From: Methanomassiliicoccales archaeon LGM-RCC1
GTDB taxonomy: Archaea > Thermoplasmatota > Thermoplasmata > Methanomassiliicoccales > Methanomethylophilaceae
Direction of reading: 5' to 3'
DNA: 64,000 bases
NCBI GenBank assembly: GCA_030168575.1
Contig: CP115555.1
Location: 1,488,001 to 1,552,000 of the forward strand
Part shown: positions 8,527 to 17,915 of the stretch, one piece after another
How the letters are laid out: each line of letters opens with the position of its first letter
How positions within the stretch are numbered: the first letter of the stretch is position 1
Made by a program: the position numbers and the translations under genes
The notes under the pieces: model-generated
Seen by the model: only the letters and a program-made list of their open reading frames with translations
Databases searched by the model: none
What the model was told of the DNA's origin: nothing

Positions 8527-9939
8527 ATGATCTCAAATTTCACAGAAATAGGCATACCGGAAGATATCGCGAAGGCAATGGACGCAATGGGATGGTCCGA
8601 ACCCACACCTATCCAAGTGAGCGCGGTGCCGATGGGTCTCGAAGGATTCGACATGTTCGCCCAGGCCCAGACCGGAACCGGAAAGACCGGTGCCTACGGT
8701 TCAATCGTATTAGGTACAATACCTGCGCAGAAGCAGGTGCCCTCAGCTATCATCCTCGTCCCCACCAGGGAACTGGCCAACCAAGTCGCTGAGGAACTGA
8801 CCAAGCTGTCCAAATTCACGAACCATGTGACACTCCCCATCTACGGTGGAGCAAGCATCGAGGGACAGATCAAGAAACTCCAACAGGGCTGCGACATCGT
8901 CGCCGGAACCCCCGGACGTGTAAGGGACATGGTCAACAGGGGAGTCCTCAACCTCACCGAGATCACCACAATGGTCCTCGACGAGGCGGACAGGATGCTG
9001 GACATGGGATTCATCGATGACATCGAGTACATCCTCAAGGCCATGCCATCCAAGAGGCACACGCTGCTCTTCTCCGCTACTATGCAGGAGAATGTCAAGC
9101 AGCTCGCCTACGACTACATGAACATGCCCAAGGAGATCTCCGTCTCTCAGGACGAGGTCGTTCTCGACAACATCAAGCAGTATTACATCTCCGTAGGAAG
9201 GAGGAACAAGTCCTGGGCTCTCTGCAGGATCCTGGATATCGACCATCCCAAGGCTCTCATCTTCTGTCAGACCAAGAAGATGGTCGACGTGCTGGAGGAG
9301 AGGCTCAAGGAGCTCGACTACAAGATCGAGGCGATCCACGGAGACATGCCCCAGTTCAAGAGGGAGAGGGTCCTGAAGGACTTCAAGGGAGACGGAGTGG
9401 ACGTCCTCATCGCAACTGATGTTGCGGCAAGGGGACTGGACATCGATGACATCACATACGTGATCAACTACGACATGCCCGATGACATCGACACCTACAT
9501 CCACCGCATCGGAAGGACTGGAAGGGCTGGAAAGGAGGGTACAGCGGTATCCTTCGTCACATCCGAGGAGCAGCACCTGGTAAAGGAGTTCGAGATGCGT
9601 ACCGGAATGGACATCCAGAAGAGGGATGTTCCCGAGGCCGAGGAAGGCACCAAGGACACCATCAGGAAGGTCGTGGATTACGACCAGATTTCCGATGTGT
9701 TCGGAATGTGCAAGTTCGAGATAAACCTCGGAAAGAAGGACGGTTTCAAGAAGGTCAGCCTTGCAGACTTCATCATCCGCAACGCCAGGATCAGAGACGT
9801 CTCCATCGGAAAGATCGAGCTCGGTGACGAGTCGTCCATCGTCGAGGTCCACAAGGATTTCGGTAACAGGATGACTATGGACCTAACAAAGGCCAAGTAC
9901 AAGTCCAAGAAGATCACCGTCCGCGTCATCCAGGACTGA
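8527..9939 (+). CDS. DEAD-box ATP-dependent RNA helicase (paralogue)
   Basis: 470 residues from ATG 8527; GTG 8518 or TTG 8482 would add 3 or 15 residues and cannot be excluded. All DEAD-box motifs are present: GWSEPTPIQ, AQTGTGKTGA, PTRELANQ, TPGR, VLDEADRMLDMG, SAT, IHGDMPQ, ATDVAARGLDIDDI, HRIGRTGRAGK. The C-terminal domain (KFEINLGKKDGFKKVSLADFI) matches the tail of the preceding helicase, so the two share a DbpA-like RNA-binding domain. Tandem paralogues suggest separate RNA targets or growth conditions. Archaeal helicases of this kind are often linked to cold or RNA-folding stress. Confidence 0.92.
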   Translation: MISNFTEIGIPEDIAKAMDAMGWSEPTPIQVSAVPMGLEGFDMFAQAQTGTGKTGAYGSIVLGTIPAQKQVPSAIILVPTRELANQVAEELTKLSKFTNHVTLPIYGGASIEGQIKKLQQGCDIVAGTPGRVRDMVNRGVLNLTEITTMVLDEADRMLDMGFIDDIEYILKAMPSKRHTLLFSATMQENVKQLAYDYMNMPKEISVSQDEVVLDNIKQYYISVGRRNKSWALCRILDIDHPKALIFCQTKKMVDVLEERLKELDYKIEAIHGDMPQFKRERVLKDFKGDGVDVLIATDVAARGLDIDDITYVINYDMPDDIDTYIHRIGRTGRAGKEGTAVSFVTSEEQHLVKEFEMRTGMDIQKRDVPEAEEGTKDTIRKVVDYDQISDVFGMCKFEINLGKKDGFKKVSLADFIIRNARIRDVSIGKIELGDESSIVEVHKDFGNRMTMDLTKAKYKSKKITVRVIQD

Positions 9940-9949
9940 ATATCATTTA

Positions 9950-9967
9950 CCGGTGCTCCGGCACCGG
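9950..9967 (+). terminator. Hairpin between helicase 2 and nth
   Basis: CCGGTGC-TCCG-GCACCGG stem followed by ATTTT, 11 bases after the helicase stop and 8 bases before the nth ATG. Confidence 0.65.
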
Positions 9968-9974
9968 ATTTTCC

Positions 9975-10604
9975 ATGAATTCTGAAGAAGCCGTGAAGGC
10001 CATCGATACCATCCTCGACCATTTCGAACTGAAGGATTTCGAGGGAATCGGCTATGAGGGATCCACCCCTTACCAGATCCTCATATCGACCATATTGTCG
10101 CAGCAGACTACCGAGCGCAACAGCAGGCTGGCTTCACAGAAGCTGTTCGCTGTATGTCCCGGCCCTCAGGAGGTCTATGACGCATCTCCCGAGAGGATCG
10201 AAGAGCTGGTGTTCAGCTCCGGATACTACAGGCAGAAGACCAGATGCATAAAGGCTGTCACTAAGGCCATCGTCGAGGAATTCGATGGCGATGTTCCCGA
10301 CAACGCTGAGGATCTGATGAGCCTTCCCGGTGTCGGCAAGAAGACCGCTGCATGCGTCATGAGATATGCTTACAACAAGCCTTCCGTAATCGTCGACACC
10401 CATATCAACCGTGTCTCCCAAAGGCTGGGGATCTCCGATTCGAAGAAACCGGAGGACACTCAGAAGGCCATCATGGAGACCGTCCCTCAAGATAGATGGG
10501 ATGATCTGGACATCGCATTCATAGTGTTAGGAAGAACATGCTGCCGTCCGAAGAATCCTGACTGCGGCAACTGCCCGGTATCTGACCTGTGCGAGAACTG
10601 CTGA
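9975..10604 (+). CDS. nth: Endonuclease III (DNA glycosylase/AP lyase)
   Basis: 209 residues, the normal length. The helix-hairpin-helix is LPGVGKKTAACVM, containing the catalytic lysine. The catalytic aspartate follows in VDTHINRVSQRLG. Four cysteines near the C-terminus in C-x6-C-x2-C-x5-C spacing bind the [4Fe-4S] cluster. It removes oxidised pyrimidines and nicks abasic sites in base-excision repair. The gene ends two bases before the convergent DUF1848 gene. Confidence 0.93.
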   Translation: MNSEEAVKAIDTILDHFELKDFEGIGYEGSTPYQILISTILSQQTTERNSRLASQKLFAVCPGPQEVYDASPERIEELVFSSGYYRQKTRCIKAVTKAIVEEFDGDVPDNAEDLMSLPGVGKKTAACVMRYAYNKPSVIVDTHINRVSQRLGISDSKKPEDTQKAIMETVPQDRWDDLDIAFIVLGRTCCRPKNPDCGNCPVSDLCENC

Positions 10605-10606
10605 CC

Positions 10607-11551
10607 TCAGAAATCGTCCAAGCTTATGAGATTCGGCCTCTTCTTCAAGAAGGAATCCTGATTCCCGTCCTGCACCTTGTCGCTCTCCTTTAGATGCCCT
10701 AAGAGCAACGGCGAATCCACGTCATGATCCTTGTAATTGTCTGATGCTCTCTTGGGATCCTTGTTGGCATAGCAATACTTGCATCCGTTCAGACAGGTGT
10801 CGTACCAGCCTATGTCCCTGCTCTCGATGCAATGGCATCCCTTCCTCATGCCCTTATGAGGGATGTTACGGAACTCCACTCCATTGGCCTCTCCCATCTC
10901 GTCCAAGGTCATGCAGGCCTTCTGACTTACTCCGAAGCGGCTAAGATCGAGTTCGCACAGGCATGCCTGTATCGGGAGATCGTTCTGCTCAGCTATCCGG
11001 CCCAGGCCCTCTGCTATACGCTCTCTGTCATCCCCTCTGAATGGGATTAGCTCGGGCATGTTGAACGGGACCTTGTCGTAATACTGTACGAAGCTGAAGA
11101 TGCATTTGCTGACGTATGGAGATAATTCCTTTGCCAACTGTCCGAATGTCTCCAGATGCCTCTCGATGGTGTACTTCTCTGTGAGAAGAACGGGATCGTA
11201 TCTCCACACCACCCTCTTCCTCCCTACCTGTTCCGATAGACGCTTCAGCGTACGGATGCTGTCCTCTATCGAAGGTACTCCCGGCTCCACGTCCTTGCCG
11301 TAGGCGGTTATGGTGTAGAAGAAGTAGGTGTTGAAGCGGTCGGTTATCTTATGGAGATCGTCAAGGATGGGTTCATAGTTCTTGGAGCAGAACACCACGC
11401 AGTCCACCTTTTCAGGAGTTAGCTCGTAACGGTTTACCGTATCCGGGAACCTTGGGTTCCTGGACAGAACATATCCTTCCTCGAACCTCTTCAGGAGCCA
11501 AGGGGTGAAGTACTGGACGATGTCAGTCCTTCCGCCGGTGTTGATTATCAT
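10607..11551 (-). CDS. DUF1848 family protein (cysteine-rich, radical-SAM-like tail)
   Basis: 314 residues from ATG 11551 (MIINTGGRTDI). The frame extends upstream to 11758, but that part overlaps the ValRS gene antisense and is not protein-like. Typical DUF1848 features are an N-terminal FTPWLLKRFEEGYVLSRNP, a TIM-barrel-like middle (VVWRYDPVLL) and a C-terminal CLNGCKYCYANK cluster in CxxxCxxC arrangement, like a Fe-S site. The family's function is unknown. It lies 34 bases downstream of ValRS, and its 3' end almost touches nth. Confidence 0.8.
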   Translation of the reverse strand: MIINTGGRTDIVQYFTPWLLKRFEEGYVLSRNPRFPDTVNRYELTPEKVDCVVFCSKNYEPILDDLHKITDRFNTYFFYTITAYGKDVEPGVPSIEDSIRTLKRLSEQVGRKRVVWRYDPVLLTEKYTIERHLETFGQLAKELSPYVSKCIFSFVQYYDKVPFNMPELIPFRGDDRERIAEGLGRIAEQNDLPIQACLCELDLSRFGVSQKACMTLDEMGEANGVEFRNIPHKGMRKGCHCIESRDIGWYDTCLNGCKYCYANKDPKRASDNYKDHDVDSPLLLGHLKESDKVQDGNQDSFLKKRPNLISLDDF

Positions 11552-11585
11552 AGAATATGCCGGGGTGTCCCCCGGCTGAAATGTT

Positions 11586-14195
11586 TCACTGCTCGATGAG
11601 AACGAGCACGTCGCCGATCTGGATGGTCTCGACGGACTTTCCTTCCAGCATGAGGGCCTTCTCCAGCTGGAAGAACTCGGCCGGAACGGTGAGAGTCTCT
11701 CCGTCCGCCTCGATCTCCAATGCGCCGGACTCGAGCCTTGCAGCTGCATCCTTGACATCCATCGCCGCGACTGCGGACACGATCGCTTTGGCCTGTCCCT
11801 TGTATGCGGGACCGAGCTTGGCGTGCACAGGCTTCACAGCGATGACCTCCTCGGACAGCTTCGCCTCGGCCTCGACCTTGACATCCTTGGCCTTGGTGGT
11901 GTCCTTCAAGTCCTGGACTGAGCTCTCGAGGAACTTCAGGTCCTTTCCGACGAACTCCACCATCGCGAGCTCCTGGTTGAGCGGGATCTTCTTCTCTCCC
12001 TTCCATGCACGGATCTGGGCGATGACCTCGGCCAGCTTCTCTCCGTCCGCCTCGGCCTGCTCGTCGATGAAGATGGATTTGGGCCAGCAGGTCAGGTGGA
12101 TTGACTTTCCGCCGTCGATCTGCCTGAGGTGCGACTGGTAGACCTCCTCCGAGATGAAGGGCATCATAGGGGCCAGGAGCTTCATGCTTCCTAGCAGGAC
12201 ATTGTAGATGGTGTACCTGACAGCGTCGTCGTCCCTTCCCTTGACCATCTCGATGTAGTTGTCAGCCAGCTCATGCCAGATGAAGTCCTCGAGGACCCTC
12301 ATGGCCTTGTCGAACTCGTAGACCTCCATGGAGTCGGTGACCTCCTTCACGGTCTTGGAGTACTTGCTGATGATCCACCTGTCCGAGAGCCTAAGCGAAT
12401 CGCACTTCTCCGGCACGTCGTGGATGAACTTGGATGCGAACTGGCCGATGTTGTAGACCTTGTTGCATATCTTGCTTCCGCGGATCACATCCTTCTCCCT
12501 GAAGGCCGTGTCCATTCCGAGGGAGCATGTGGTGACGTAGTACCTCAGAGCATCTGCTCCGTACTTCTCGAGGATCGGTATGGGGTCGATGACGTTTCCG
12601 ATCGATGAGTGCATCGGGGTTCCGTCTGGAGCCATGATGAATCCGTGGATCATGATGTTCTCCCAGGGGATCGAGTTCTCGATCTGGTCTGCCCTGAGTA
12701 TGGAATAGAATGCCCATGTCCTGATGATATCGTGAGACTGGGGCCTGAGGCTCATGGGGAACAGCTTCTTGTGCAGCTCCTCGTCCCTTCCCCAGAATGT
12801 GTTGTACAGGGATGATCCGGAAGAGTCCATCCATGTGTCGAACACATCGGTGCATCCGATCATCTTTCCGCCGCACTCGGGACACTTGTCCACAGGGGCA
12901 TCATCCAGTGTGGGGTCGCAGTAGCACATCTCCTCTGTAGCGCATACGGCATGGCCGCACTTCTCGCACTCCCAAACGGGGATGGGCGTGGCGAACACAC
13001 GCTGCCTGCTTAGGACCCAATCCCAGCTGAGGGAGTTGGTCCAGTCCTGGAGCCTGACCTTCATGAACTCGGGGAACCAGTTGATCTCGTCCGCCCTCTT
13101 GAGGACCTGCTCCTTGAAATCCGTGGTCTTCAGGAACCACTGGGGGACCTGCAGGAACTCGATGGGTGTGTGACATCTCCAACAGATGGAGACCTGCTGC
13201 GGGTTGTCCTCCTGCTTGACCATGAATCCCTGATCCTTGAGGTCCTGAATGGCGGCCTCCCTGGCCTCCAAAACAGGCATGCCGCAGTACTTGCCGGCGA
13301 GCTCGGTCATCTTGCCCTGCTCGTCGATTCCCTTCTCCATCTCGAACTTGTACTTCATGGTCCATTCGAGATCGTCCTTGTCTCCGATGGTACAGATCAT
13401 GACGTTTCCGGTTCCGTAATCCATCTTGACCTTGGGGTCGGAGATGATCTTGACCTTCCTGCCGAACAGAGGCGTTACCAGCTCCTTGCCGACGAGCTTG
13501 GACTTCTCCTTGTCGTCGGGGTGCACCGCCACGGCCTTACAGGTACAGAGCAGCTCGGGCCTGGTAGTGGCGATGAGCATGTACTCGTCCTTGTTGTCGG
13601 CGAAGTAGAACTTGATGTAATTCAGCTTGTTCACGTTGTCCTTGTACTCGACCTCAGCATCCGCCAGAGCGGTCATACAGCTGGGGCACCAGTTGACAGG
13701 GAAGTTAGCCTTGTAGACGAGTCCCCTCTTGAACAGGTTGACGAAGGAAAGCTGAGTGATCCTCCTGTAGTAAGGGGCGTCCGTCTGGTAGTAGATGCTG
13801 GGGTCCATGGATTCCCCGAGCATCTCATAATCGTGAGTCATCTGCTCGATGAAGCCGTTGGCGAACTCTTCGCAAAGCCTCCTGTACTCCTGTCTAGGAG
13901 TGTCGAGCTTGTTGATTCCGTGCTTCTTCTCGACCTTGACCTCGATCGGGGTTCCGTTGACATCGAAACAGAGAGGGAAGAACACGTTGAATCCGTTCAT
14001 CCTCTTGTAACGTGCTGCGAAGTCGATCATGGAGTATCCGGTCGCGTGTCCAAGATGGAGCGGTCCGGATGTGTATCTGGGAGGACAGTCGATGCTGAAG
14101 ACAGGCTTGTCTGATTTGGGATCGAAACGGTAGTGCTTGTCGTCCCTCCACACATCCTGCCAATGCTTTTCAATAGAAGCTGAATCGTATGCCAT
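11586..14195 (-). CDS. valS: Valyl-tRNA synthetase
   Basis: 869 residues from ATG 14195. A TATA box at 14224-14231 supports this near-leaderless start over one at 14243. The class Ia core has HLGH as HIGH motif, an editing domain with ATTRPELLCTCKAVAVHPDD, two zinc-finger-like cysteine sets (CPSC; CEKCGH; CPECGG), the ValRS signature VFDTWMDSS, SRQRVFATPIPVW, and a C-terminal anticodon-binding and tail region. The KMSKS position reads PMHSS (DGTPMHSSIGN), lacking both usual lysines. The C-terminal LGPxYKGxAKAI module also occurs in the GlyRS of this window. It charges tRNA-Val. Confidence 0.93.
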   Translation of the reverse strand: MAYDSASIEKHWQDVWRDDKHYRFDPKSDKPVFSIDCPPRYTSGPLHLGHATGYSMIDFAARYKRMNGFNVFFPLCFDVNGTPIEVKVEKKHGINKLDTPRQEYRRLCEEFANGFIEQMTHDYEMLGESMDPSIYYQTDAPYYRRITQLSFVNLFKRGLVYKANFPVNWCPSCMTALADAEVEYKDNVNKLNYIKFYFADNKDEYMLIATTRPELLCTCKAVAVHPDDKEKSKLVGKELVTPLFGRKVKIISDPKVKMDYGTGNVMICTIGDKDDLEWTMKYKFEMEKGIDEQGKMTELAGKYCGMPVLEAREAAIQDLKDQGFMVKQEDNPQQVSICWRCHTPIEFLQVPQWFLKTTDFKEQVLKRADEINWFPEFMKVRLQDWTNSLSWDWVLSRQRVFATPIPVWECEKCGHAVCATEEMCYCDPTLDDAPVDKCPECGGKMIGCTDVFDTWMDSSGSSLYNTFWGRDEELHKKLFPMSLRPQSHDIIRTWAFYSILRADQIENSIPWENIMIHGFIMAPDGTPMHSSIGNVIDPIPILEKYGADALRYYVTTCSLGMDTAFREKDVIRGSKICNKVYNIGQFASKFIHDVPEKCDSLRLSDRWIISKYSKTVKEVTDSMEVYEFDKAMRVLEDFIWHELADNYIEMVKGRDDDAVRYTIYNVLLGSMKLLAPMMPFISEEVYQSHLRQIDGGKSIHLTCWPKSIFIDEQAEADGEKLAEVIAQIRAWKGEKKIPLNQELAMVEFVGKDLKFLESSVQDLKDTTKAKDVKVEAEAKLSEEVIAVKPVHAKLGPAYKGQAKAIVSAVAAMDVKDAAARLESGALEIEADGETLTVPAEFFQLEKALMLEGKSVETIQIGDVLVLIEQ

Positions 14196-14223
14196 GGCTA
14201 ACGATTCCGCGTAACCTCTGTTC

Positions 14224-14231
14224 TTATATAA
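14224..14231 (-). promoter_or_regulatory. TATA box for valS
   Basis: TTATATAA, about 30 bases upstream of the valS ATG at 14195 on the minus strand. Confidence 0.6.
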
Positions 14232-14255
14232 GCATACGCGCACGTGAGACTGAGG

Positions 14256-14795
14256 TCAGTTGGTGCGGGACTTGGCCCAGTCCTTCCTGGACAGTACGGA
14301 TACGCAGGTCACCACTTCGCCTACGTACGGATTCTCGAAGACCCCCCTGTGGTCGAAACCGAATCCGCACTTCTCTTGGACCCTGGCGGATTGGGCGTTG
14401 TCATCAAGGGATTGACACCACACCTTCGAAACTCCCTCATCCTCGAATGCGAGACGCAGGACCTCCATGATGGCCTCGGTGGCGTAGCCGTGGTTCCAGT
14501 AGCTGCGTCCGATCCAATAGCCCAGCTCGGCGTCCTTGGGGCCTTTCCTGAGGATCTTCGGATCCTTGTCCAGACCTACGCACCCGATGGGCCTGTTCAT
14601 ATTGCGGAGAACGACTGCAAATACCAAAGGCTTCGCGAAAACAGTGTTGATGATCTCCCTGCTCTCCTCGATGGATTCGTGGGGCTTCCACCCTGCCAAC
14701 TCGCCTATCGAGGGGTCCCTTGCCATCTCATAAAGGGCCTCTGCGTCGGTGACGACCCAAGGCCTCAGGATCAGACGGGGGGTGCTGAGCTGCAT
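14256..14795 (-). CDS. GNAT family N-acetyltransferase (RimJ/RimL type)
   Basis: 179 residues. The start STPRLILRPW, the acetyl-CoA-binding segment ELGYWIGRSYWNHGYATEAIMEV and the late VWCQSLDDNAQSARVQEKCGF (split here as two adjoining family motifs) are hallmarks of RimJ/RimL-like acetyltransferases. These acetylate N-terminal amines of ribosomal proteins or small-molecule amines. The substrate is unknown. It sits upstream of valS on the same strand, but valS has its own TATA box between them, so separate transcription is likely. Confidence 0.88.
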   Translation of the reverse strand: MQLSTPRLILRPWVVTDAEALYEMARDPSIGELAGWKPHESIEESREIINTVFAKPLVFAVVLRNMNRPIGCVGLDKDPKILRKGPKDAELGYWIGRSYWNHGYATEAIMEVLRLAFEDEGVSKVWCQSLDDNAQSARVQEKCGFGFDHRGVFENPYVGEVVTCVSVLSRKDWAKSRTN

Positions 14796-14848
14796 GACAC
14801 CATCCAGTGTGACAGATGATATATCGTTTTGGTTCAGAAATAGGGGTT

Positions 14849-14864
14849 GCCCCCTTGCGGGGGC
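14849..14864 (-). terminator. Hairpin downstream of CBS/HPF-like gene
   Basis: GCCCCC-TTGC-GGGGGC perfect stem, 9 bases beyond the TAA of the minus-strand CBS gene. Confidence 0.55.
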
Positions 14865-14873
14865 TGAATAGTT

Positions 14874-16049
14874 TTACTTCCTTCTGTTGCGGAAGGATAC
14901 CTTTGATTCCTTCATGTCGACCACTGCTGCTTCCAGCTTCTTGATCAGGTCCGACATGGTCTTGGTGAGGTCGTATCCCACTTCCTTCATCATGATACCA
15001 GTGCCGTTCACGTAGAGCCTGGCGGTGATGCTGTACTTGGGGTTGCCTCCTACCTCGTTGTACCTCGAGACGTGGATGTTGAGGGACTCCGGCTTGTATA
15101 TCTTGGAGACCTTCGAGATCATGGCCTCGATGTCCTTGTAGATGGCGTCAGTGTAATCCTTCTCGTCATCCTCCAGACCGCTGATCTGCACGAAGAGCAT
15201 GTCCCTCTCCCTGCATGCGGAGATCAACTCTAGCACATCGTACTCGGTGATCACACCGACCAGTGCATTGCTCTCGACAACGGGCAGGGTGGAGAATCCG
15301 TTCTCCACCATTATCGAAACGGCCTCGGCCACGTCCGAATCCCACTCGATGGTCTTCGCACTGGTGGTCGCTATGGACTCAACGGTGATCTGCGATCTTG
15401 AGCTCTTCGCCAGGTCCCCGATGGTCTTGTTGTCCTTCTTCCAGTTGTTGTCGATGATCTCCTTCATTCCGACGACTCCGACCACACGGTCGGTCTCATC
15501 GATGACTGGCAGCGTTCTGATGTCCTCGTTGATCATCATGTCGAGCGCATCGTCCATGAGGTCATGGACCTTGACGGCCTCGACCGGGTTGGTCATGATC
15601 TCCCAGACCTTGATCTCCTTCAGGGCCTTGATGTCCCTGACGATATCGATGATCTTGTTCCTCTGAACCACTCCGATGATCTTCTTCCCGTTCATTATCG
15701 GGATCTGTCTGCAGTTGTTGCTTATGAACATCTCCGCGAGCTTGGTTATCTCGAGCTCTACGGTTGCAGTCTGGATGTTGCGTATCAGGTTCTTGACCTT
15801 TGCATCCAAAGACACGCTCTTCTTCCTGAGGATCGAGGAATATGTCACTACGCCGAGATAGGTTCCGTTGTCAACTACCGGGAGGTCCTGGTACTTGGTT
15901 TCCTTCATCACGGACAGTGCGTTCGCGATGGAGGAGTTAGAATCGATGGTCGGGAATTCTGTGGACATAATCTTCTCGACGGAAATGCCGTCGATCTGCG
16001 ATCTCAACATGGATAGCTTCTTCAGATCTTCTAGGTCCTTTACACCCAT
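14874..16049 (-). CDS. CBS-domain protein with C-terminal HPF/S30AE-like domain
   Basis: 391 residues. Four CBS motifs lie at about residues 23-75, 85-140, 147-200 and 228-278 (IMSTEFPTIDSNSSIANAL; IMTNPVEAVKVHDLMDDAL and similar), a pair of Bateman modules that usually bind adenine nucleotides. The last ~115 residues change character: a LNIHVSRYNEVGG strand, then YSITARLYVNG, then a lysine-rich helix (DLIKKLEAAVVDMKESK). Their strand-helix pattern resembles ribosome-hibernation factors. The C-terminal assignment is by eye only. A nucleotide-gated ribosome-binding protein is a reasonable hypothesis. TAA stop; the gene has its own TATA box. Confidence 0.75.
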   Translation of the reverse strand: MGVKDLEDLKKLSMLRSQIDGISVEKIMSTEFPTIDSNSSIANALSVMKETKYQDLPVVDNGTYLGVVTYSSILRKKSVSLDAKVKNLIRNIQTATVELEITKLAEMFISNNCRQIPIMNGKKIIGVVQRNKIIDIVRDIKALKEIKVWEIMTNPVEAVKVHDLMDDALDMMINEDIRTLPVIDETDRVVGVVGMKEIIDNNWKKDNKTIGDLAKSSRSQITVESIATTSAKTIEWDSDVAEAVSIMVENGFSTLPVVESNALVGVITEYDVLELISACRERDMLFVQISGLEDDEKDYTDAIYKDIEAMISKVSKIYKPESLNIHVSRYNEVGGNPKYSITARLYVNGTGIMMKEVGYDLTKTMSDLIKKLEAAVVDMKESKVSFRNRRK

Positions 16050-16081
16050 ATTTACACCTCGTATATTGAATCGTATTAACG

Positions 16082-16091
16082 ATAATATAAA
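16082..16091 (-). promoter_or_regulatory. TATA box for CBS/HPF-like gene
   Basis: On the minus strand TTATATTAT lies about 33 bases upstream of the ATG at 16049. Confidence 0.5.
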
Positions 16092-16205
16092 GGGTGGTGA
16101 AAGAAGGTCGATGCTGATCGTACGATAGACGAAAATGTAGATAAATCAACAAAAAAGGGGGTTTTGATCCACCAGGATCTATCGATCTCGGTGAATCATT
16201 AAATA

Positions 16206-17915
16206 TCAGAGCTGGTCGAAGGACTTCCCTGCCAGCAGTTCGTCGACGATCCTCGGGGCGTCCGCGATCTTGATGCGTTTCTGCTCCGTGGTGTCCCTGT
16301 CCCTTATGGTGACGGTATTGTCCTGCAACGAGTCGTAGTCGACGGTTATGCACCAGGGCGTTCCGACCTCGTCCATGCGGGCGTATCTCCTTCCGATGGT
16401 TCCCGATCCGTCATAGTATGCCTCGACCCTGCTGCTGTGGATGCTCTCGTAGATCTGCTTCGCAACGGTGTCCAGACCGTCCTTCTCCATGAGGGGGAAG
16501 ACTCCGACCTTGATCGGTGCGACCGCAGGGGCCAGCTTCAGGACGACGTAGTCCTCTTTCTCGTCGTAGGTGTACGCGTGCTCCAGGACGGAGTAGAATA
16601 TCCTGTCGAGCCCGTGGGACGGCTCAATGACGTGCGGGATGACCCTGTCGCCAGTGACCTTCTCGACCCTCTTGACGACTTCGAAGTACTCGCTCGTGAG
16701 CTCGATGTCCTCGCCGTCCACCGTGACCTTCAGCTTACCGTCCTGGATGGCAGAGGGCGGGAGTGCGCTGATGGCCTCGGAGATTGCCTTGGCCTTGCCT
16801 TTGAACGTGGGGCCCAGGAGCTTGCTGTTGGGGTTGATCTTCTCGACCTCCATCTCCTTGGGCTCGTCGTACTTCTTGAAATGCGAAAGGTCCTGTCCGG
16901 AGAACTGGGCATGCCTGGAGAGATCCCAGTTGCCCCTGTCGGCGATACCGACGATCTCGGTCCAACCGTAGGAGAGAAGGACCTCTGCATCCCAGCAGTC
17001 GGCCGCATAGTGGGCCATCTCGTCCTTCTCGTGCTCCCTGAACCTGAGCCTCTTCTCATCGATTCCCAGGGACAGCAAGAGCTGCTTTGTCGTGTACACG
17101 AAGTAAGCGAGAACACGGTTGGCGATCACGCCCTTCTCCACGGCATCCTTGACGGACATCGTCGTAAGCTTCAGCGTGGTGTTGGGGATGAGGTCCAGCA
17201 TCCCGTTCTCTATCTCGGGGAATCTGGTCCAGTCCTTGTCCTCAGGGTCGACGAAAAGCTCGACCTCCATCTGGTTGAACTCCCTCATACGGATCATACC
17301 CTGCCTGGGTGCGATCTCGTTCCTGTAGCTCCTACCGGTCTGGATGACTCCCATGGGGAGCTTCTCCCTGTTGTAGCGGTACAGGTTGGAGTAGTTGACG
17401 AATATACCCTGGGCCGTCTCCGGCCTCATGTATCCGACACGGGCGTTCCCGGGTCCGATGTTCGTCCTGAACATCAGGTTGAACTCCTCGACGGGTCCGA
17501 GCTCTCCTCCGCAGGCGGGGCACTTGATCTTGTGCTCCACGAACGCCTCCTCCAGCTGTTTGGGGGTGAGGATGTCGGGATTGTCGTAGAAATCCTTGAC
17601 CATCTGATCGGCCCTATAGGGGGCCTGACATTTCTGACAGTATGTGATCAGATCAGCGAAATTGTCCAGGTGACCGGAGGCCTTGAAGACCTCCCTGGGG
17701 TTGACGGTCTCGGAATCGATCTCGACGAAACCTTCCCTTCCCTTGTATATGGACCTCCACATCTCCACGATGTTGTTCTTCAGGGCGCAGCCCAACGGGC
17801 CGTAGTCATACATACCGGCGACTCCGCCATACATCTCGAACGAGGGCCAGATGAATCCCCTGCGCTTGCATACCGACATCAGATCGTTGCTGCTGTTGTC
17901 TGCCAAGGGAATCAC
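16206..17915 (-). CDS. glyS: Glycyl-tRNA synthetase (archaeal/eukaryotic alpha2 type)
   Basis: 569 residues, class II. It starts with a RRGFIWPSFEMYGGVAG segment, carries zinc-type CPACGG, motif 2 in RNEIAPRQGMIRMREF, the EVELFVDPEDK segment, and motif 3 HGLDR. The C-terminal anticodon-binding domain contains VGVFPLMEKDGL. An inserted LGPTFKGKAKAI module resembles the ValRS tail. It charges tRNA-Gly. Its ATG overlaps the upstream CBS gene stop by four bases (ATGA), making it the last gene of an amidohydrolase-UspA-CBS-GlyRS operon. Confidence 0.95.
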   Translation of the reverse strand: MIPLADNSSNDLMSVCKRRGFIWPSFEMYGGVAGMYDYGPLGCALKNNIVEMWRSIYKGREGFVEIDSETVNPREVFKASGHLDNFADLITYCQKCQAPYRADQMVKDFYDNPDILTPKQLEEAFVEHKIKCPACGGELGPVEEFNLMFRTNIGPGNARVGYMRPETAQGIFVNYSNLYRYNREKLPMGVIQTGRSYRNEIAPRQGMIRMREFNQMEVELFVDPEDKDWTRFPEIENGMLDLIPNTTLKLTTMSVKDAVEKGVIANRVLAYFVYTTKQLLLSLGIDEKRLRFREHEKDEMAHYAADCWDAEVLLSYGWTEIVGIADRGNWDLSRHAQFSGQDLSHFKKYDEPKEMEVEKINPNSKLLGPTFKGKAKAISEAISALPPSAIQDGKLKVTVDGEDIELTSEYFEVVKRVEKVTGDRVIPHVIEPSHGLDRIFYSVLEHAYTYDEKEDYVVLKLAPAVAPIKVGVFPLMEKDGLDTVAKQIYESIHSSRVEAYYDGSGTIGRRYARMDEVGTPWCITVDYDSLQDNTVTIRDRDTTEQKRIKIADAPRIVDELLAGKSFDQL

